From: Styela clava
Taxonomy: Eukaryota; Chordata; Ascidiacea; Stolidobranchia; Styelidae
DNA: 64,000 nt
Direction of reading: 5' to 3'
Assembly (NCBI RefSeq): GCF_964204865.1
Contig: NC_135251.1
Location: 11,532,001 to 11,596,000 of the forward strand
Part shown: positions 11,888-24,463 of the stretch, one piece after another
How the letters are laid out: each line of letters begins with the position of its first letter
Position numbering within the stretch: position 1 is the stretch's first letter
The notes under the pieces: model-generated
What the model saw: the letters and a program-made list of their open reading frames with translations, nothing else
Database searches by the model: none
What the model was told of the DNA's origin: nothing
Position numbers and translations under genes: made by a program

Positions 11888-13324
11888 ATGATGGAAGGGG
11901 GGGAAGAAAACTCTTTCGGAATTACTCTCATAAAGGACCTACGACCGGAACCATCTTCATTGAATCTGGTTGGGTTAGTTATATGTAAACATTCGCCAAG
12001 ACAATTGAAAGACTCCAAGTCTAACGAGCAGAATGGGGGAAGTCGATATGTGATGAGCTTCACTATCCGCGATGTTTCAGGTCACATTAATTGTAGCCTA
12101 TGGGGAAACGAGCCGTTTGTTATGAATGTATGTCAGAGTTTTCAAATCGGTGATTTTGTTACTCTGTCTAACGGCCAAACTACCATGAAAGGCCCTTCTG
12201 ACGAGATATTCAACCCATCGAATTCGAGTGCGTTCAATATAACAATCAGCGAAAAGTATGGAGGGAATATTTTGCCATGCGATGTTCTACCAGAATTAAA
12301 GCAACTGCTACATGCTCCTATACGACCGAATAACGATTATTACACACTGGAAGAGTTGATCGAACAAGGAGAACGGATGAACGGAGAATACGTGAACATC
12401 CTCGCGGTCGTACGAAAGATTAGTTCAGTTCAACACTTGAAAACAAAAAATGGTAAAGACCTGGACAAGATGGAAGTGTCATTCTTTGACAACACGTCAG
12501 ATACATTTACCGTAGTAGTTTGGGAGCGGGAATACTTTAGCTACATTCAACAATGGACGGAAAAGAGATCGGTTATTTTTGCCGCCGATGTGAGACTGAA
12601 TCAAAACAAGTTTAAAAATTGTTTGCAAGGAACATTTACAAGTAAAACTGTATGCATAAGAGATCCAGACACAAGCAATGCTCACCAACTCTACGATTAC
12701 GCTCTGGAATATGCGGACCGGATGGAAGAACTTTTCGGAAACAGTAAGGATGATCTTGGAAATGATATTCAGAACCTTGACGACGATGAGCTACAGACCT
12801 TCACAGTTGAAGAGATCCTTGCTACACAAAAAGAGATGACATCTCAACACACTGAAGAACCCCATAAGCCCAATGCCATAAGGGGTTTTCTCCAAGCAGC
12901 CATAACCAGCTTCAATATAGATGATTCAAAAAATATCTGGTGCCTCAGATGCTCATCTTGCAGATATAGAATATCATCCGACGGCTCGAAATGGTGTCCA
13001 AACGAGCAATGTGTGACAAGGCAGGACACTTCCAAGTTCTCTGCCGAACGCACATTCGACCTCCAGATGTCACTATCAGACCATACTGGTACGTTAGACC
13101 AATGTCGTATCGGCGGCAAGGCAGCTGAAAACTTGTTTGGAATCACAGTGGATGGCTTAGAATGCCTTACAACAGAAGACTTAACAGATTTAAAATGGTC
13201 ATGGTTAATGGAAAGATGCAGAGTTCGCTTCAGGTTCAGCTTTGATCATCCAGCTTCTAGACCTCGGATAGAGAGATGTGAAAAGCCGAGCCTTGAACAG
13301 GCATTGAATGGAATTAGAGTATGA
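11888..13324 (+). CDS. MEIOB: Meiosis-specific OB-fold protein MEIOB
   Basis: A 478-residue, uninterrupted coding region resembling MEIOB, the RPA1-related single-stranded-DNA binding partner of SPATA22 needed for meiotic recombination in other animals. An N-terminal OB region (about 15-130) contains FTIRDVSGHINCSLWGNE. A central OB region (about 150-260) contains MNGEYVNILAVV and VIFAADVRLNQNKFKNC. The C-terminal OB region carries a zinc-ribbon-like set, Cys352/355/358 and Cys370/375, then SDHTGTL and LKWSWLMERCRVRFRF. The length matches the family (human about 440-470). ATG 11888 is followed at once by a second Met, so the exact start is uncertain by one codon. The lack of introns is odd next to intron-rich neighbours and may mean an ancient retrocopy or intron loss. 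A CRE lies just upstream. It converges on SCFD1. Confidence 0.88.
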   Translation: MMEGGEENSFGITLIKDLRPEPSSLNLVGLVICKHSPRQLKDSKSNEQNGGSRYVMSFTIRDVSGHINCSLWGNEPFVMNVCQSFQIGDFVTLSNGQTTMKGPSDEIFNPSNSSAFNITISEKYGGNILPCDVLPELKQLLHAPIRPNNDYYTLEELIEQGERMNGEYVNILAVVRKISSVQHLKTKNGKDLDKMEVSFFDNTSDTFTVVVWEREYFSYIQQWTEKRSVIFAADVRLNQNKFKNCLQGTFTSKTVCIRDPDTSNAHQLYDYALEYADRMEELFGNSKDDLGNDIQNLDDDELQTFTVEEILATQKEMTSQHTEEPHKPNAIRGFLQAAITSFNIDDSKNIWCLRCSSCRYRISSDGSKWCPNEQCVTRQDTSKFSAERTFDLQMSLSDHTGTLDQCRIGGKAAENLFGITVDGLECLTTEDLTDLKWSWLMERCRVRFRFSFDHPASRPRIERCEKPSLEQALNGIRV

Positions 13325-13437
13325 AAGAATTAAATTACTACTACTGCTAGAGACATCAAAAGAACAAGATTTCCATTTGTTCCCTTGGCTGGATCCTATC
13401 TATGCCGAGAATGTATCAAACAAAACAATTTAAATTG

Positions 13438-13449
13438 AATAAATTTATT
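13438..13449. terminator. Two-way polyadenylation signal between MEIOB and SCFD1
   Basis: The palindrome AATAAATTTATT supplies AATAAA on + (13438-13443), 114 bp after the MEIOB stop, and on - (13449-13444), about 790 bp after the SCFD1 stop. It could serve both convergent transcripts. Use by SCFD1 is less certain because of the distance. Confidence 0.5.
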
Positions 13450-14236
13450 GACTATTTTATTAAGAGAGATCAAAATTTTTTATCAATATTATACATAACT
13501 CTCCAATAAATGATCTTGAAAAAACTGGGCCTACTCTAGAACAGAGCACGTTTTGTCTACACCAATGACATGTTGCTGTAAATTGCCCTTTAAGGCAATA
13601 TGTGCACTGCCATACAGTCGAGATAAGGAATTCAGGCAAAAGTAATATTCATTTAGTGCGCAAACACATCCTCTAAATTAACACAAAAAATATAAAGCAT
13701 TAGGATTTACTAAGAGCGTCATACTGTTCGGATGGCATCATGGAAAAGATATGGGTGTCTCATTGATGTTATTCTAGATCTAAAAGCTGAACCGCTTACT
13801 TTAAGTGAAGCTCTAAACAAGCAGTTTGTGTTTTAACAGACCTTGAATTGGATACTATCATGAACTCATTGCAGCAAAAGAGAAAAGCGATTCAATGAGA
13901 TAAATGCTGCACTGACCATCGCTGTTATGTCAATCCATCAAGAAATAGGTTATCATGACCATACAAAATATACTAAGTGAGAGAAGTCACTCTTCTGTGA
14001 AGTAAAATACTTGTTACTCCAAGGCTGTGTTCTGTTGATTTAGCTTAGAATCCTGAACCTGCCGCATGGCTCAACCATAAATCTATTCAAAATATGTAGA
14101 TCACCAAGTTTCGAATAAACCAAAATTTAAAAAACGCCCAGAAGAATTGGTCAAATCATATTTAATTGCTTTTTCCATTCTACTTGGTGTGCAGACTTAA
14201 TATAAATCATCTCCATGTGTTTCCTATGCTGTTCTC
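13450..14236 (-). other. Probable SCFD1 3' UTR / intergenic, no gene seen
   Basis: Between the shared polyadenylation palindrome and the SCFD1 stop codon I see no coding frame of note, no RNA gene and no clear repeat. If SCFD1 ends at the palindrome, this is its 3' UTR. Confidence 0.4.
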
Positions 14237-17200
14237 CTATGATATTTCAGATCCCAGATGCGCCAGCTGAAACAGCAATAAGTTGAAATTAGTATTAAAA
14301 ATGTTGTACTAAATTTAAATTGACGAATGCTTATTTTCTGCAATCAAATTATCCACTGTGAGAGCTCATGATATTAAATTCATTTTTTAGTCGGGAAGTC
14401 TGGACCAAATCAAATCGATTAAAAAAAATTATATATTCTCGAGCTGGTAATAATTTAGATGTTTCAAACGAAAATTTGTCATTTTGAGCATTAAATTCTT
14501 TCAAACTTTGAGTTACTTTCAAAGAATCAATTGAACATGATTTAAAATAGAACGTATTTACATCTAATAATATTCAAAACTATCATTCAGGAATGTATTA
14601 GGAATAAAAGGGACCATTAGTCTATTACATATAGTAATCTATGACTACAGTACAGCAGTTGAAGAATTTGTGACAAGAGGGAGATTTCAAAAAACAAATA
14701 ACAAACCTGTTTTAAAAATTGTGAAGCATTGAATAATTCACTACATCCATATGATATTCTTTTACCAGATTTACTCTGCAAAAATAAATCGTTGTCAATA
14801 TATTTATAACTAATTTTTAATGAAGAAAATTTTTAAATTGAAAATTATGTTATTACCTTGACATAATCCATCAAATTTTGATACTCAATGTAGTTGCCTC
14901 CACCAACAAGAAATACAATTGCCTGAAATTTGAATACGCTTAATTGGAAGTATGCACAAAAGATTTAAACTGTGGTCTTTTCCATCTCCATCTATGTAAT
15001 ACTTTAAATTTAAGGTCATGGTAAACATAGATGGGTATAGCACAAACAGTGTTAACCCCATTTTGTGAAATTTTATTCCTTGAAGCAGGTTTTGTCATAT
15101 TTTGTACAGAGTGTGAATCACTATTCTGTTAAGTCTATAAAAACAGAGGGTTACTGGGGTATTGCGTGTTAATGAGTCCTTTCCCCATGGATAGCAGGGG
15201 CTTTCCCCTTGTTTACTTCGGAGACGCATGTATTCATTGCCATAGGGATGCTTGAACGAGTAGAATTGTAAAGATAAATAAGAATGGCATATTCTCCATT
15301 GGGCAACGGGACAGATTAGGTCAAGAATAATGTGACAAACACAGGCATGAACACTTGTAAAAGTGAGCAAACAATGTGAAAACAAATAAAATATGTAACG
15401 AGTTATCAAAATAAACCATGAATAGGCATCACCTCAGAGTAAGGTACTTTGTTTCTTGCACCACCTTCCATAGATTTCGCTAGCTTTGGATCAAAATATC
15501 TGTAATTATCAATATCCTGAAAACAATATGAAAATCCTTATATAAAAAGGGATGAAGACTTATAAATTGACCATTGTTTGAGAAGATTATTTAATGTAGA
15601 AAGCAATGCACAAATATATTAATACAAAAGTATTTTAACAATGCTGTTTAACAATCATGGAATCACTGGATTCAATTAGCATAAAATTTGCATGGTGGTG
15701 GCGCCTATTGAACACCCACCACAACCTAGAGGTGCATTACTTCAAAAGCAGAAAATTTGGGAAGTGCCACAAAGCAATACTGTCAATGAAACACATCCAT
15801 TTTTAACCAATGAAAATTTCAAAGCAATTGGACCAATATTTAAAAAGAGTAATCCACTTTTTCTCAGCTACAGTTTTAAAAAGTAATAAAAAAAACATAC
15901 TATGTCCTGTAAATGCATCTTACCGTATTTGATTTCATTTCCATAAGCGAATCTACTATTCTTGTGACCGGTAAGTTCTGTAAAATAACAGAAAATCTAA
16001 GTTCAACATCTTCAAAAATTAAGAATTATAAATGACATCCAACAATAATTAATACAAATGACTTACGTGTTTCTTGACAACTAAATTTTTCACTCCCTCC
16101 ATCACAAACTGAGAACCAGTGCTCATGATGTGAGAGAACATTCTGTAAAACGAAAAATTATAACAATTAGGCAATGTTGCAATGCAAAAACTATATTAAG
16201 AAGTCTTGGTGGTTTCCAAGCGTTTTGTGTAAAATGCTCTACAGGCAATTGAAGTATAGAGAGCTCTTGCCACAGAAGCTGTAAGCAATGGGCATGAGAC
16301 GTTGCTTGAGCAGTTTCACATTGAAATACAATGATATAAAAAGCTAATAAAGTCAGGAAAAGTCATACTCCATAATTAATCATGAAACATTAATTGTGGC
16401 ATTATATCAAGTTTATGTAATATTCTTCATTCAAATTAACTCACCCAATAGTCTTGATACCTCCACCTCTATATTGCTGTGGGGAGGAACTGGAATTCAT
16501 CATTGAATATTGCCTGAAAAAATGGGTTTACCAAAGTTTTGTTAGATGTACTTTACATTTATCATTTTATTCAAATCTAGCCTCAAATAGAGACGATATG
16601 AATTGCAGTATCCATATATTTCAGAAACAGGATATCTCTACTCTATCATAGCAATTGTAATTATTCGCGAAATATTGAATACAAAAAAATTTGGTGAAAA
16701 GTTAACAGGTGATAATTATCTAGAAAAAGCTTTAGGCAGTAAGGGGTAAGCAGTAGGGAGAATAACCCTAATCCCTGATTAACAGCTAAATTTACTTTGA
16801 AATATATATTTATAATTCAATTCAATTTTAAATATTCAACTCTGTTTAAATAATGCTATCGTCCATTGTCAAAGCTACCAATATGGCGTATTTTAATCAC
16901 CTCCATCTTTTAATGTATTTCAGAGGTTCAAGGTTACATCTCGCAGCTTCAAGAGCTTGAGCATATTGGTCGACATCCTGATCAGAAATAGGTTGTGCTG
17001 ACTGAGACTGACAGATGTAATAAATTAAGAACAAACGAAGTTTATCATCAGGCGTCCCAGCTGAAAAGAAGTGACAGAATGAAAAATCAGTTTAAGAGGA
17101 AGGTCAAATGAGATATTAATCTGTGGACAATTTTCATCATTTAACCTCTTTATAAAATCATCTCATAACTTTGAAGTTTATAAAAGAGTGCATGTGGAGG

Positions 17201-20200
17201 GAGCTGACTTTGATCACCATATGGTCGCTTCGTCACATCAAATTTATAAAAAGCATCGTATTTGTCACTTTATTTTCATCAAGATTCTTTCTTTCCCAAC
17301 AAATCAGTGACAGAATCCAATAAAAATTGCTATGAGTTTATCATTAACATTATGGGATCAGATTCTTGGATTTTCAATTGAGGTGGAATTAATGGACCAA
17401 TCTACATTGAGTCTACAATCTATGCAATTCCAGGTTTTTATCTGATATTGATCCTATCTCCATTGTTAAAATATTTATCAAGTTAGAATCAATGATCCTA
17501 CCTTCTGGATCAGATATGAAATCCATCAATGATTTATCAATATTTGCTTTACTCATCAATTTTTCTTCCATTTCGAAATATTCGTCCAGTTTTCTCATCT
17601 GATTTTTAATAAAAAGTTTATGCAAGTGAATATATAAATCGTATTTCGGTCATAGGATTTTCATATTCAGCTTGCCGACAAGAGCGAAAAGAAACTTGTT
17701 AACACAACTTAATAATATGGCAGATCACAGTCTCTCACCCAGTTACAAACCCATATTGGGTACGGGGTCAATCCTGGTGCACAGACTTGAATAGTGGAAG
17801 CACCTGTAATCAGTGGCATGAACCACTCAGTCATAAGTAGGAGTCCAATTTTCCCCCCAAACATAAAACATTTCACAAAGATCCGCTAATCCCTACATGG
17901 CAATCAGCAGTGCAATAGCCAAGTCCAATTGTGCTGCTAATGTTTAGCAAGATCAGCCAACCTTGTTTAATTGACGAGTTACCTTGATAAAATCGAGAAC
18001 TGATGTTGCTATTGTAGTATGCATGTCAATTAATCGTTTCTTCTCCAATAATTCAGGCAATGTACTGAAACAAATGACAGGGTTAACATGGTATTGAATA
18101 AAAAAGAAATAGCAGCATATTCCTCCTAATAGAAATGATTTGCTCTTGATAAAAAACAGAAGACTGACGATTCAACAACAAAGAAATACATATGAAAAAC
18201 GATGTTATGAAAATGAAAGATAGTTAGGTGTGAATGTGATAGGAGAAAAGAATTTGAAGAATTTTGTTGCTATCCGACACCATTATACATAAAATACAAT
18301 GCTTCCAACCTTTTCTGATTTTTGTTTTAATGTACCGGTAACGTAAGTCAGAAAATACATACTTGACAGCAGAAGTTAACTTGGCAGTGTTATCAGATAT
18401 ATCAACAGGGGCACCTTCTTCAGCACCTGCAAGACCCTGAGAATGAGGAAAAAAAAACATAGTAATATTTAGACCCAATACACACAGATGAAAGAAAAAA
18501 CATCTTTCTTATAATCTCTATTTTTGCAGTTTGAATGCTCGCTCATAAGAGTGATCACTTCAAATTTTAAAGGCAACAATAACAAACAAGTTCGCACACC
18601 TAAAATATCAGCTCTCAAATACCAATTATATATCAATTTACCATGGCAGCTTTCAATCTTTGCACTTCTTCTTCATGGCCTCTATATTCTTCTATTTCAC
18701 TTTGTACAGCTTCAGCAACTTCAGGGAATGGATTTCCTTTATATTTTTGCCAAAATCTATCTAATGGTGAAAGATTAAATGTTTGATCTTTCTTTTTCTT
18801 GGGTCTGGCACCTGCTCCAAGATCATCTCCACCCCCTGATGATTCGTGGACTGTGACACTGTTCAGGTTGAAATCCTGAAATATGTTGAGATTAAATTAG
18901 GATCTAGCTGGAACCGGTTAAAACTGGTCAAATATCACTATGAAGGGAATGCTGCTTGAATATGGTATTGTTTACTATTATGTATCGTATATTCTGTTTT
19001 TGAGATTTAATCTTTCCAACCAACAAAATTTGTATCATGCTTTTATCCTTGTCCAATAGCACATTATATACACAAAATATCACTTGTTATAAATCATTTA
19101 AAAGATTCTTGAATCCTATATGCTAGCTAGATGTCAAAATAATCTTAATAATAATAAATAATGCCTATATATAGTTCAATCAGTCAGAAGACAGTCGAAA
19201 TGGGACAAATGAAGGAATAAGAATCGCATCACAAAATGCTTGTTTAGGAATTTTGAGTTGACTTTTATTTGTTGTTGTTGACAAATATATTGACACAGTG
19301 AAACCAAATTAGCTATGATACACATGAAAAGTGTTTTAAACTACATTCTAGTGATAGTTTGGGGTCCAACATCAAAACCCCAAAATAGGCATAAGGCACC
19401 ACCTAGCTTTTAAATCCAGACTGAAAGATGGCCCCTCGTCCATGATGATGCCTAGTGTTCAAAATCAAATCCAACTAACCAAAACATCATGTATCAATGC
19501 TTGATAAGTCCATGTATGATGCAGTGGAGTAGCAAGGTCGATGTTTCGATCCATAATCACAAGCAGAGGCCTTTGAAACGAAAACTGTCCACCAGGTGAT
19601 TGACCCAAACTTGCTGAACCAGATGATGCTGCAGAGAAGAAACTGTTTCTGGCATCTCTAATATTTTCTCTCAGTTTTTTATCCAGTCTTTCCGCAACCA
19701 TTTCCGCTGCGTTGCCTCTTGGACATCTTTGAAATTAGAAAAAAATAGACCAAGAAAATTACTTGGTTTTCAGGGCAAAAACTACTGCGACTGTACGAAT
19801 ACTGTGCTGACAAAAGATAATGCACACGGGTGTCATCTAATTCATCAAGTAAACACACTTTTATATGAATTGGCCATTATCTAACAGTAAATTCAATTTT
19901 TACGAAACAAGATATGGCATGAGCCTCATGACACCATTATCTGTTAGGCTGCAAACCAAAAATTGCAAACCAAATTTCTTCTGTCAATAAAACTTTAGTG
20001 TTGCACTGTTACATACGAAAGAACTCTGGTAATAATCTCAGTAATTCCAGCATGGTTCATGTAACCACTGGTAGGTTAAGCGGTAACTACTTTCTCCACC
20101 TGGTTAGCAATTCCCATAACCCGCATGGACTGGTACCCTGATAAAAAGCTGTGGTACCCCTACCCCATTAAATCATCTGATCAGATTGCTTCTCTCCAGG

Positions 20201-23122
20201 ATTAAATATGAAAATACTATCCTATCCTTTTCATAACCTGTTTAGCATCAGAATGTTGAAACGATATACCTGCTTACATTGTCTTTTACAGCACAAAGAA
20301 AAAAGACTTTTTAAAACTTTCAAAATATATTTCTATATTCATGTCTTATAATTTGGGTATAAATTTATGAAAAAAAGATAACATTATACAGAAAACATAC
20401 CTGATTATTGGAATTGCACCAAGACATACAAACACGCAGTAAAGACTGTCAACAATTGCATCAATTATGCTCATCATTTCTGTGTCTTTGATGGCAGTTT
20501 TATTGATACCTGTTTCAATAATCATGGATGGCATTATAACAGTATATAACTGCAGAAGCAAACATTTTTAGTCATTCGTATTCCAAGAGATGCTATATAA
20601 CTGCGTTGAAAACAGTGAGTTTGTAAACTCTGACTTAATAATATCTAAATTAAATAACAACTACAAAGCTGAAGCCAATAAACTGCATGTAAAAATCACC
20701 AAATGTATAATTGAATACGGTTAACTTAATAAGCATAAATTCAATATTTTTAGAAAAAGACAATTGATTGAACTAAAAAGAAACCTACTGTAATATGAAA
20801 TTGCATCTTTGTTTTGATTTCTCAAAAGAAACATGTTATCTTCGAGACTGATGAAATTTAAATATTGATCGAAAACTTTAGTAACATAAGATTCTGCATT
20901 CGCCTTAAAAAAAGGGAGAGTATGGTTATAAAATGTTTAACACATTAATGTAACTAAAATAGGAACTATGATGAAAAAATTGGTAATGTTTATTAAATAT
21001 GTTGATGTGCATTATATATTTTGCCACTGACCACTAACACAGTAAGAGCTATAAATAAGCTTATTTCCAATATATAATGGTTGACATGAGACCTTGAATT
21101 CAAGTCAACATTGCCAGGGAAAAACGATAGACGAAAAAAAAATTTTTCAAGGCATTAATTCTTAGTAAAAACTTTTAGCATAGTGTTAAATTCTAATCAT
21201 GCACCAGCAAAGACGTCATCAACAAAGATGTCTAATATTTCCATTTGTCATTTGTGATTCAATTCAAGTTGACAGACCAAGAACTTTTAACAGAATTCTG
21301 CTTCATTGTCCAAATTACAATTCTTACAACAATAACTTACTAATACAGCAGCACTCGCAAGATCTTCTAATTTATGTCTCGGAATAGCGGATATAAAATT
21401 AAAGTAATATCCTTCATAAAGCTCATTTTGCATATCCTGTAAAAAGAACAGAAAACATAAACAGTCACTAAATAACCAAATAGCAAACCATTCTCAAATT
21501 AATAACTTGACTGTATATAAAACTGTCACACTCAACACTGTATATTAATATCTGGTGACTAGGGCTAAATGCCCTACAGAGTGGTACATATTACCATAAC
21601 AGGATATGTCTTGGAATTGATCCCTGTTAGCCCCCACAACTTGTCCACCCAAACTATGATAAACTAACAAAAGAATAATCACAAAGCTATCATTCATTAC
21701 AAACTCGGCAGCTGTGTTTTTTTGAAAACATAAGAAAATTGTCAGCCAATGTTACAAATTCCTTCAAACATTACCCGACACATTCTTGTTATATTTTCAT
21801 CTGTTGGTAAAATAAAATATATGGCAGGAACGTCTGGTACTGGATCTCTGTCACTATGAAGAGACCTGAATAAAAAAATATTAATAGAGTTATACTTGAT
21901 TTGCAACTTGCCATCAATTTTATGCCCTCAATTCGATCGTGAAATAAATTATGCAAAGCTATATTAAAAATAAAGTCATTCCAATTAATAAAAAATCGAT
22001 GTATAGTAGTTAAGTTATGAGCCATCATTGATCGAAGTTGCAATAATCAAACTTTCTCAAAGCTGTACATAAAATTTGTCCTAAAATAGATGCCTTTAAA
22101 CAATAGTTTTACTTACAAGTATAATGTAACTCCCATGTCTCTCAATTCACTAACAGATAATAAAGGTGAAATAATATCTTGACCGAATCTATCATAAATC
22201 AAGACTTTCCATTCTGGTTCCATACTTGATGCTTTAGTTACTGGATTTCCAAAATGTAGCATTCTCTTGATGGCAACTAAAATTAACATGAATTTATACC
22301 GAGTTATTTGCCTTTCGCTGTGAACGAGGTCTTGTAAAAGCATCAACTGAAAATATATTCAGAATTTTGGGGAAAATTTTTTTATTTATAAATGGTTGCT
22401 CATCGTAAAAGCTTTCAAAACCAAATTCAATGATAGGACGCAAAAAAAGAGGCAAGTTCACTAAACGCCGTCAAGTACTTCTAGTTGGCGTGGCATAACC
22501 ATTTTCGCAAATGTCATTTTTGACCCTCGCCTGACTACGCCATCACAAAATTAAGCCACTACAACGTCACAGTGACGAAATAAGGCCCGTCAAAGTATAC
22601 AGATTGTCATCTAAAACGCGCAGACGATCACTCAAAATCAAGCAAGCTATTTCTCTTGTTTTCTCGTCCTACAGTCCTAACGATCCTGATATGAGGGAGA
22701 TCCGATGGCGTTAGCGAGTTCGTTATCATTATCAGAGATGCGTTTTCAGGTGACCTAGCTTTTTTTTGGCAAGCTCTATGACGTGATTGTGACGTAGTCG
22801 GGTAGGGGGTTGGAATAACATAAGTAAAAATGTTTGTGCCACGCCAACTAGAATATTTATGCCTTTTGTGAACATGCGCCCATAAAACTGTGAAAAGCAC
22901 ATCAACTTTCAGACTTTACCATTCCATAATTTCTTTCTCATCTGGAAAGGCAGAAAAGGGTTATGGTACTGAAATACGAAAGTCCTATCTCAAAATGAGA
23001 AATGACGATACTGTAGGTTCAAAGAAACAATATAGCCTAGACATCTCTTTATCGGAACACGGAATTGTAAAAATACAGAAATATATCATACCTGCTTGCC
23101 GTTCTCGTATAGAGGCAGCCAT
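14237..23122 (-). CDS. SCFD1: Sec1 family domain-containing protein 1 (Sly1)
   Basis: Nineteen coding exons, all phases consistent: 23122-23092, 22276-22117, 21865-21775, 21436-21341, 20903-20789, 20509-20401, 19726-19480, 18875-18642, 18436-18363, 18064-17983, 17598-17502, 17060-16901, 16513-16445, 16142-16067, 15977-15924, 15516-15433, 14922-14857, 14775-14707, 14266-14237. They encode 647 aa (human 642). This SM-family protein binds syntaxin-5-type SNAREs and promotes ER-Golgi vesicle fusion. Diagnostic blocks include SIRERQ near the start, EPEWKVLIYDRFGQDIISP, MDRNIDLATPLHHTWTYQAL in exon 7, DNTAKLTSAV in exon 9, GSQFVMEGVKNLVVK in exon 14 and VGGGNYIEYQNLMDYVK in exon 17. Exon 7 carries a Ser/Gly-rich insert relative to human, and exon 8 has a lysine-rich linker. 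The first exon codes for only ten residues. Intron 1 holds a MITE and another intron holds a SINE fragment. The gene looks intact. Confidence 0.95.
17740..17850 (-). repeat. Diverged SINE fragment in an SCFD1 intron
   Basis: The minus strand contains ggactcctacttatgactga, gtggttcatgccactgatta and a gcttccac block, in the same order as the body of the tRNA-derived SINE at 39883-40234. The match is weak and gapped, so this is an old copy if real. Confidence 0.4.
20050..20230 (+). repeat. SINE 3' fragment in an SCFD1 intron
   Basis: Ordered matches to the 3' part of the SINE at 39883-40234: tggttcatgtaaccactggt, an ataacccgcatggactgg block, a tggtacccctacc block, ctctccaggattaaatatg, and the tail tactatcctatcc. 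The tRNA-like 5' half is missing. It lies in the intron between exons 20401-20509 and 19480-19726. Confidence 0.6.
22456..22885. repeat. Long-TIR MITE rich in TGACGT half-sites, copy 2
   Basis: Related to the element at 11053-11508. Shared blocks include acttctagttggc at the arm, aacgtcacagtgacgaaata, caagcaagctatttctct and ctctatgacgtgattgtgac. The ends form an imperfect inverted repeat (caagttcactaaac on the left; its partner gtgaacatg on the right). It lies in SCFD1 intron 1. The two copies are diverged, so the family is not very young. Confidence 0.65.
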
Positions 23123-23706
23123 TCTTGCTGAATAGGATTAGAAAATTAAAGAACAACTCAAAGACAATCTCCTTCTATCCACGAAAACCCATGAAGCAAA
23201 TAACGGGCTAGCAGATCAATCCAAAACACATAACATCAAAGTAAAATGCGATTACAGGATTAAGCTAAGCTACATAACATGGGAACTGTAGTAGTAAACC
23301 ACTGTGCCTGACTCGTCAGCTCTTCCACGCTAACAAGTGCTCCCTGTAAAAATAATATGTTCGGAGCTTAAAGAAAAATATTCATGTTTTTAAAAGTTTT
23401 GCAAATAAATTGAATAAGTCTGACTATAGAGGTCTTAAATTTTTCCATTAATTAAAAATGGTGCTTTTTATTCAAAAGCTATGATATAAAATATTAAGGG
23501 GAACACGGATTTTTCAACGTCAATATTGCTCTATTTTAAACCTAGTGGGCACAAACATTTAATATATCGTAATTAGGATGGAATTTTTCTATTTATCGTG
23601 GGAGAGAGGAAAACCGATAGGACGAGATAAGCCACGGCCTATCAGCTCATGTCGGATATGGGATAGTGGACCGTTTATTTATTTCAGACACATGAACTTG
23701 ATGGTA

Positions 23707-24463
23707 CAGGGGTGGGCAAGGTTTTTGAACAAGGGGCCAGGAATTTTGCCCACCTAGACTGGCGGGCAGTGGCGTAGCATCCACCCCCGCAACCCCCGCG
23801 GTCGCGGGAGGGCCCACAGCGCAAAGGGGCCTAAGCGGTTAGAAATTAGAATTTAGAAATTTAAGCCGTAAAACCAAAAGCTGCATTGCAAAACCAGTAA
23901 TGCACATTTTAAAACGTTGATGTTAGTTCTGCTCAAAACATTTTGGTACGTAACAATGCCAGGGAGTCGTCGATTTTCGGCGTTTTGTGGTTTGATCGCA
24001 CCGGCAAAGTTAGAAAGGTTGTCAGAATGATGTCGAAAGCAAAACCTCTCAGTGGCGCACAGAAACGCAAAGAAAGGGCAGAAGAGGAAGCACGTATGAA
24101 AAAAATTAAAGTGATCAAGATAAACGGCAAATTTTAGGTTACCATTAATAGCGACGTGTTATGCTTTTTGACGAAATAAATAAAAGCGTTGTTTTAGCTT
24201 ATGTCCGAGAGTTTTTAGGGTCATTTCCACGAAATATTTTTGCGGGGGGGGGGGGGGGGGCACGAGAGTTTTGCTACGCCACTGCTGGCGGGTCATGTGA
24301 GTGTGGCGTGATAGGTTAAATTCTATGAACAATATTTACAGTGGTACAAAAGAAAAAGTGGAAAACAATAAGCCTTGAGCCAATATTAAATTTAATTGAA
24401 AAGTCAACAAATTCGTTGAGCTATTTTTTTAGGATTCGACCCGCGGTCCGTAATTTGCCCATG
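23707..24463. mobile_element. hAT-like non-autonomous element, outer
   Basis: The left end CAGGGGTGGGCAAGG and the degraded right end TTTGCCCATG form short inverted repeats typical of hAT MITEs (compare 53846-54303). It is inserted within a minus-strand SINE whose two halves lie either side. The 8-bp target duplication is not clear (tgatggta against ccagtgta). A second hAT element is inserted inside it at 23767-24284. The right boundary is uncertain by about 5 bp. Confidence 0.6.
23767..24284. mobile_element. hAT-like element CAGTGGCGTAGC, inner
   Basis: Terminal inverted repeats CAGTGGCGTAGCA and TGCTACGCCACTG with a perfect 8-bp target-site duplication, ctggcggg (23759-23766 and 24285-24292). 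It is inserted inside the element at 23707-24463. The interior has a 17-base G run (24244-24260). It also keeps a frame starting near 24027 on + whose residues LSGAQKRKERAEEEARMKK resemble the start of ZMYM1/TTF-type hAT transposases, ending after a few more codons. It is therefore an internally deleted derivative of an autonomous element. Confidence 0.85.
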
